The position numbers were made by a program, and so were the translations under genes. DNA of 64,000 bases. Source: Pseudoxanthomonas sp. Root65. GTDB lineage: Bacteria; Pseudomonadota; Gammaproteobacteria; Xanthomonadales; Xanthomonadaceae. Every line of letters starts with the position of its first letter. The first letter of the stretch is position 1. Shown here piece by piece: positions 62,844 to 64,000 of this stretch. Where the stretch lies: positions 1,081,501-1,145,500 of the forward strand of contig NZ_LMHA01000001.1 of the NCBI RefSeq assembly GCF_001427635.1, written 5' to 3'. The notes under the pieces are model-generated. The model searched no databases. It was not told where the DNA came from and saw only the letters and a list, made by a program, of their open reading frames with translations.

Positions 62844-62874
62844 GACGGCGCCGCGAGGCGCCGTCTTCTTTTTT
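62844..62874 (+). terminator. Intrinsic terminator after the M28 peptidase gene
   Basis: Perfect nine-base stem GACGGCGCC/GGCGCCGTC with a GCGA loop, followed by TTCTTTTTT. Confidence 0.93.
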
Positions 62875-62902
62875 GGCCCTGTGATCGAGCGGTCATCGCT
62901 CT

Positions 62903-63014
62903 TGTGGGAGCGACGTAAGTCGTGATGAAGCGACCGGCCATCGTTCTTGTGGGAGCGACGTAAGTCGCGATGAAGCTTTACCGGTGGCCCATCACGACTT
63001 ACGTCGCTCCCACA
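62903..63014. repeat. Three-copy REP array (TGTGGGAGCGACGT family)
   Basis: Two direct copies (62903-62926, 62948-62971) and one inverted copy (62991-63014). The second and third form a 67-base unit almost identical to that at 63558-63623. The 320 bases between the M28 and MAPEG genes hold only the terminator, this array and a G/C hairpin near 63050. Confidence 0.9.
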
Positions 63015-63138
63015 CCCTCGTTTCATCGCCCCCTCAGCCCAATCCTCTCCTCCGTGCGGGGGAGAGGGAGCTTCTCAAAGCCATGGACGCCCACCCTGCA
63101 CACCCACTACCCTACGCCATCCTCGGAGGAAAACGCTC

Positions 63139-63531
63139 ATGGCCATCGCTTACTGGTGCATCCTGATCACCGCGCTGCTGCCGTACCTGTGGGTCTTCAT
63201 CGCCAAGCGCTCGGGCGAGCGTTACAACAACCGCAACCCGCGCGCGTGGGTGGCCAAGCAGGACGGCAACTACAAGGTGCAGCGCGCCAATGCGGCGCAC
63301 CTCAACGGCTTCGAGGCGTTTCCCGCCTTCGTCGCCGGCGTGCTGATGGCGCAACTGGCCGGCGTGCCGGCAGAGACGATCACCCCGCTCGCCATCGCCT
63401 TCGTCATCGCACGCGTGCTGCATGGCGTCTTCTACCTGGCCGATAAGCAGTCGCTGCGCAGCCTCGTCTGGCTGGTGGGCATGCTGTGCGCCGTGGCGCT
63501 GATGGTGCTGGCGGCGATGCGGGTGGCATAA
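63139..63531 (+). CDS. MAPEG-family membrane protein
   Basis: Four-helix membrane protein (130 aa) of the MAPEG family, which includes microsomal glutathione transferases. NNRNPRAWVAKQDG, RANAAHLNGFEAFPAFVAGV and ARVLHGVFYLADKQSLRSLV are typical of the bacterial branch. Glutathione-dependent activity is not established for these members. TCGGAGG lies 11 bases before the ATG. It is bracketed by near-identical REP units. Confidence 0.88.
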   Translation: MAIAYWCILITALLPYLWVFIAKRSGERYNNRNPRAWVAKQDGNYKVQRANAAHLNGFEAFPAFVAGVLMAQLAGVPAETITPLAIAFVIARVLHGVFYLADKQSLRSLVWLVGMLCAVALMVLAAMRVA

Positions 63532-63557
63532 GGCCCTTGTTGGCCGGTGTAGCGGGT

Positions 63558-63623
63558 TGTGGGAGCGACGTAAGTCGCGATGAAGCATTACCGGTGGTCC
63601 ATCGCGACTTACGTCGCTCCCAC
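63558..63623. repeat. REP-like inverted pair duplicated around the MAPEG gene
   Basis: Arms 63558-63581 and 63601-63623 with a conserved loop (GATGAAGCATTACCGGTGG); differs from the unit at 62948-63014 at only three positions. Between convergent genes. Confidence 0.9.
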
Positions 63624-63641
63624 GCCTGACATCCCGATCGC

Positions 63642-64000
63642 CTAACGCAGATCGGCTTCCCACCCGAACAGCGCGTACGCCTTGCGGAACTCCGCATCCA
63701 GCGGTGCCACCGCCTCGATGCGCTCGCCGGTGAGCGGATGCGGAAACGACAGCCGCACCGCGTGCAGCAGCATGCGGTGCACGCCTTGCATGCGGAAGTG
63801 GCGGTTGTGGCGTCCATCGCCGTGGCTGGTGTCGCCGATCAGGTGATGGAACGCGTGTTTCAGATGCCGCCGGATCTGCCGGAAGCGGCCGGTCTCCGGC
63901 TGGCAGCGCAGCAGCGCATAGCGCGAGGTCTCGAAGCCGCCCGACGGCAGCGGCAGTTCGCCGGTCGCCAGCCGCATGAAGCGCGTCAGCGACGGCTTCT
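63642..64000 (-). CDS. truC: tRNA pseudouridine synthase, TruC-like (5' part outside window)
   Basis: C-terminal part of an RluA-family pseudouridine synthase; the frame is open to the window edge. ETSRYALLRCQPETGRFRQI, RRHLKHAFHHLIGDTSHGDG and RMLLHAVRLSFPHPLTGE match E. coli TruC, which modifies U65 of tRNA, better than RluA/C/D. The catalytic aspartate motif lies outside the window. An internal ATG at 63977 is not the start, since conserved sequence continues upstream (KPSLTRFMRLATGE). Confidence 0.85.
   Translation of the reverse strand, partial: KPSLTRFMRLATGELPLPSGGFETSRYALLRCQPETGRFRQIRRHLKHAFHHLIGDTSHGDGRHNRHFRMQGVHRMLLHAVRLSFPHPLTGERIEAVAPLDAEFRKAYALFGWEADLR

Noticed and set aside
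1..64000. Prophage, insertion sequence, CRISPR array, tRNA or rRNA genes
   Set aside because: No transposase, integrase or phage gene, no regularly spaced direct repeats, and no tRNA or rRNA sequence recognised by eye. A tRNAscan or Infernal run could still reveal small RNAs.

Overview
The window is about two-thirds G+C, densely coded and free of mobile elements. Gene content and order point to a gammaproteobacterium of the Xanthomonadaceae/Lysobacteraceae, most like Pseudoxanthomonas, Stenotrophomonas or Xanthomonas. The signs are a TonB-receptor-linked N-acetylglucosamine (GlcNAc) utilisation locus with its own LacI regulator, an aa3-type cytochrome oxidase operon, and many intergenic inverted repeats of xanthomonad type. 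The genus is inferred from family-level resemblance, not from an rRNA gene. I found no rRNA, tRNA, CRISPR, prophage or insertion sequence.

Layout. 1-5239: five co-directional envelope genes, the last four overlapping by 1-4 bases (GT39 transferase cut by the window edge, PAP2 phosphatase, EptA-type phosphoethanolamine transferase, GT2 transferase, LAB_N membrane protein), which looks like a lipid A decoration operon. 5240-7868: two paralogous lipoproteins of the PQQ sugar-dehydrogenase fold. The second has lower G+C and has lost the expected catalytic and cofactor residues. 7937-20300: the GlcNAc/chitobiose locus. nagP-nagR-nagB-nagA-nagX run leftward with stop/start overlaps. A sugar kinase, a TonB-dependent receptor and a GH20 hexosaminidase run rightward. 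Two matching palindromes in the shared control region are the likely NagR operators. Together these genes would free GlcNAc outside the cytoplasm, import it, phosphorylate, deacetylate and deaminate it.

20417-25569: VanZ and MidA-type methyltransferase genes, then an Anbu proteasome-like protease convergent with its usual partners, an alpha-E protein and an ATP-grasp protein. 25753-29935: FolM-like pteridine reductase, folK, folB, a YbdG-type mechanosensitive channel and tsaD. 30071-37976: rpsU and yqeY, then a GNAT, a YihY membrane protein, D-lactate dehydrogenase and a secreted tandem retropepsin-like protein, and only then dnaG. The classical rpsU-dnaG-rpoD block is therefore split and rpoD is not adjacent.

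38090-46906: cytochrome c oxidase structural genes (ctaC, ctaD, coxC), assembly genes (ctaG, surf1, ctaA, ctaB, an SCO-like protein) and a 44-residue membrane protein gene. 47170-52747: PutA without its DNA-binding domain, a diguanylate cyclase and an SMP-30-like protein. 53120-64000: FadL porin, rhomboid protease, DUF1820 protein, the ctpA-envC-gpmI envelope/glycolysis group, a secreted VNG-repeat protein, an M28 lipoprotein peptidase, a MAPEG protein and the 3' part of truC.

At least seven families of intergenic inverted repeat occur. Most lie between convergent genes and none lies between divergent genes. The least explained items are the tandem retropepsin-like protein, the VNG-repeat protein, the degenerate PQQ-fold paralog, the Anbu cluster and two very small membrane protein genes.
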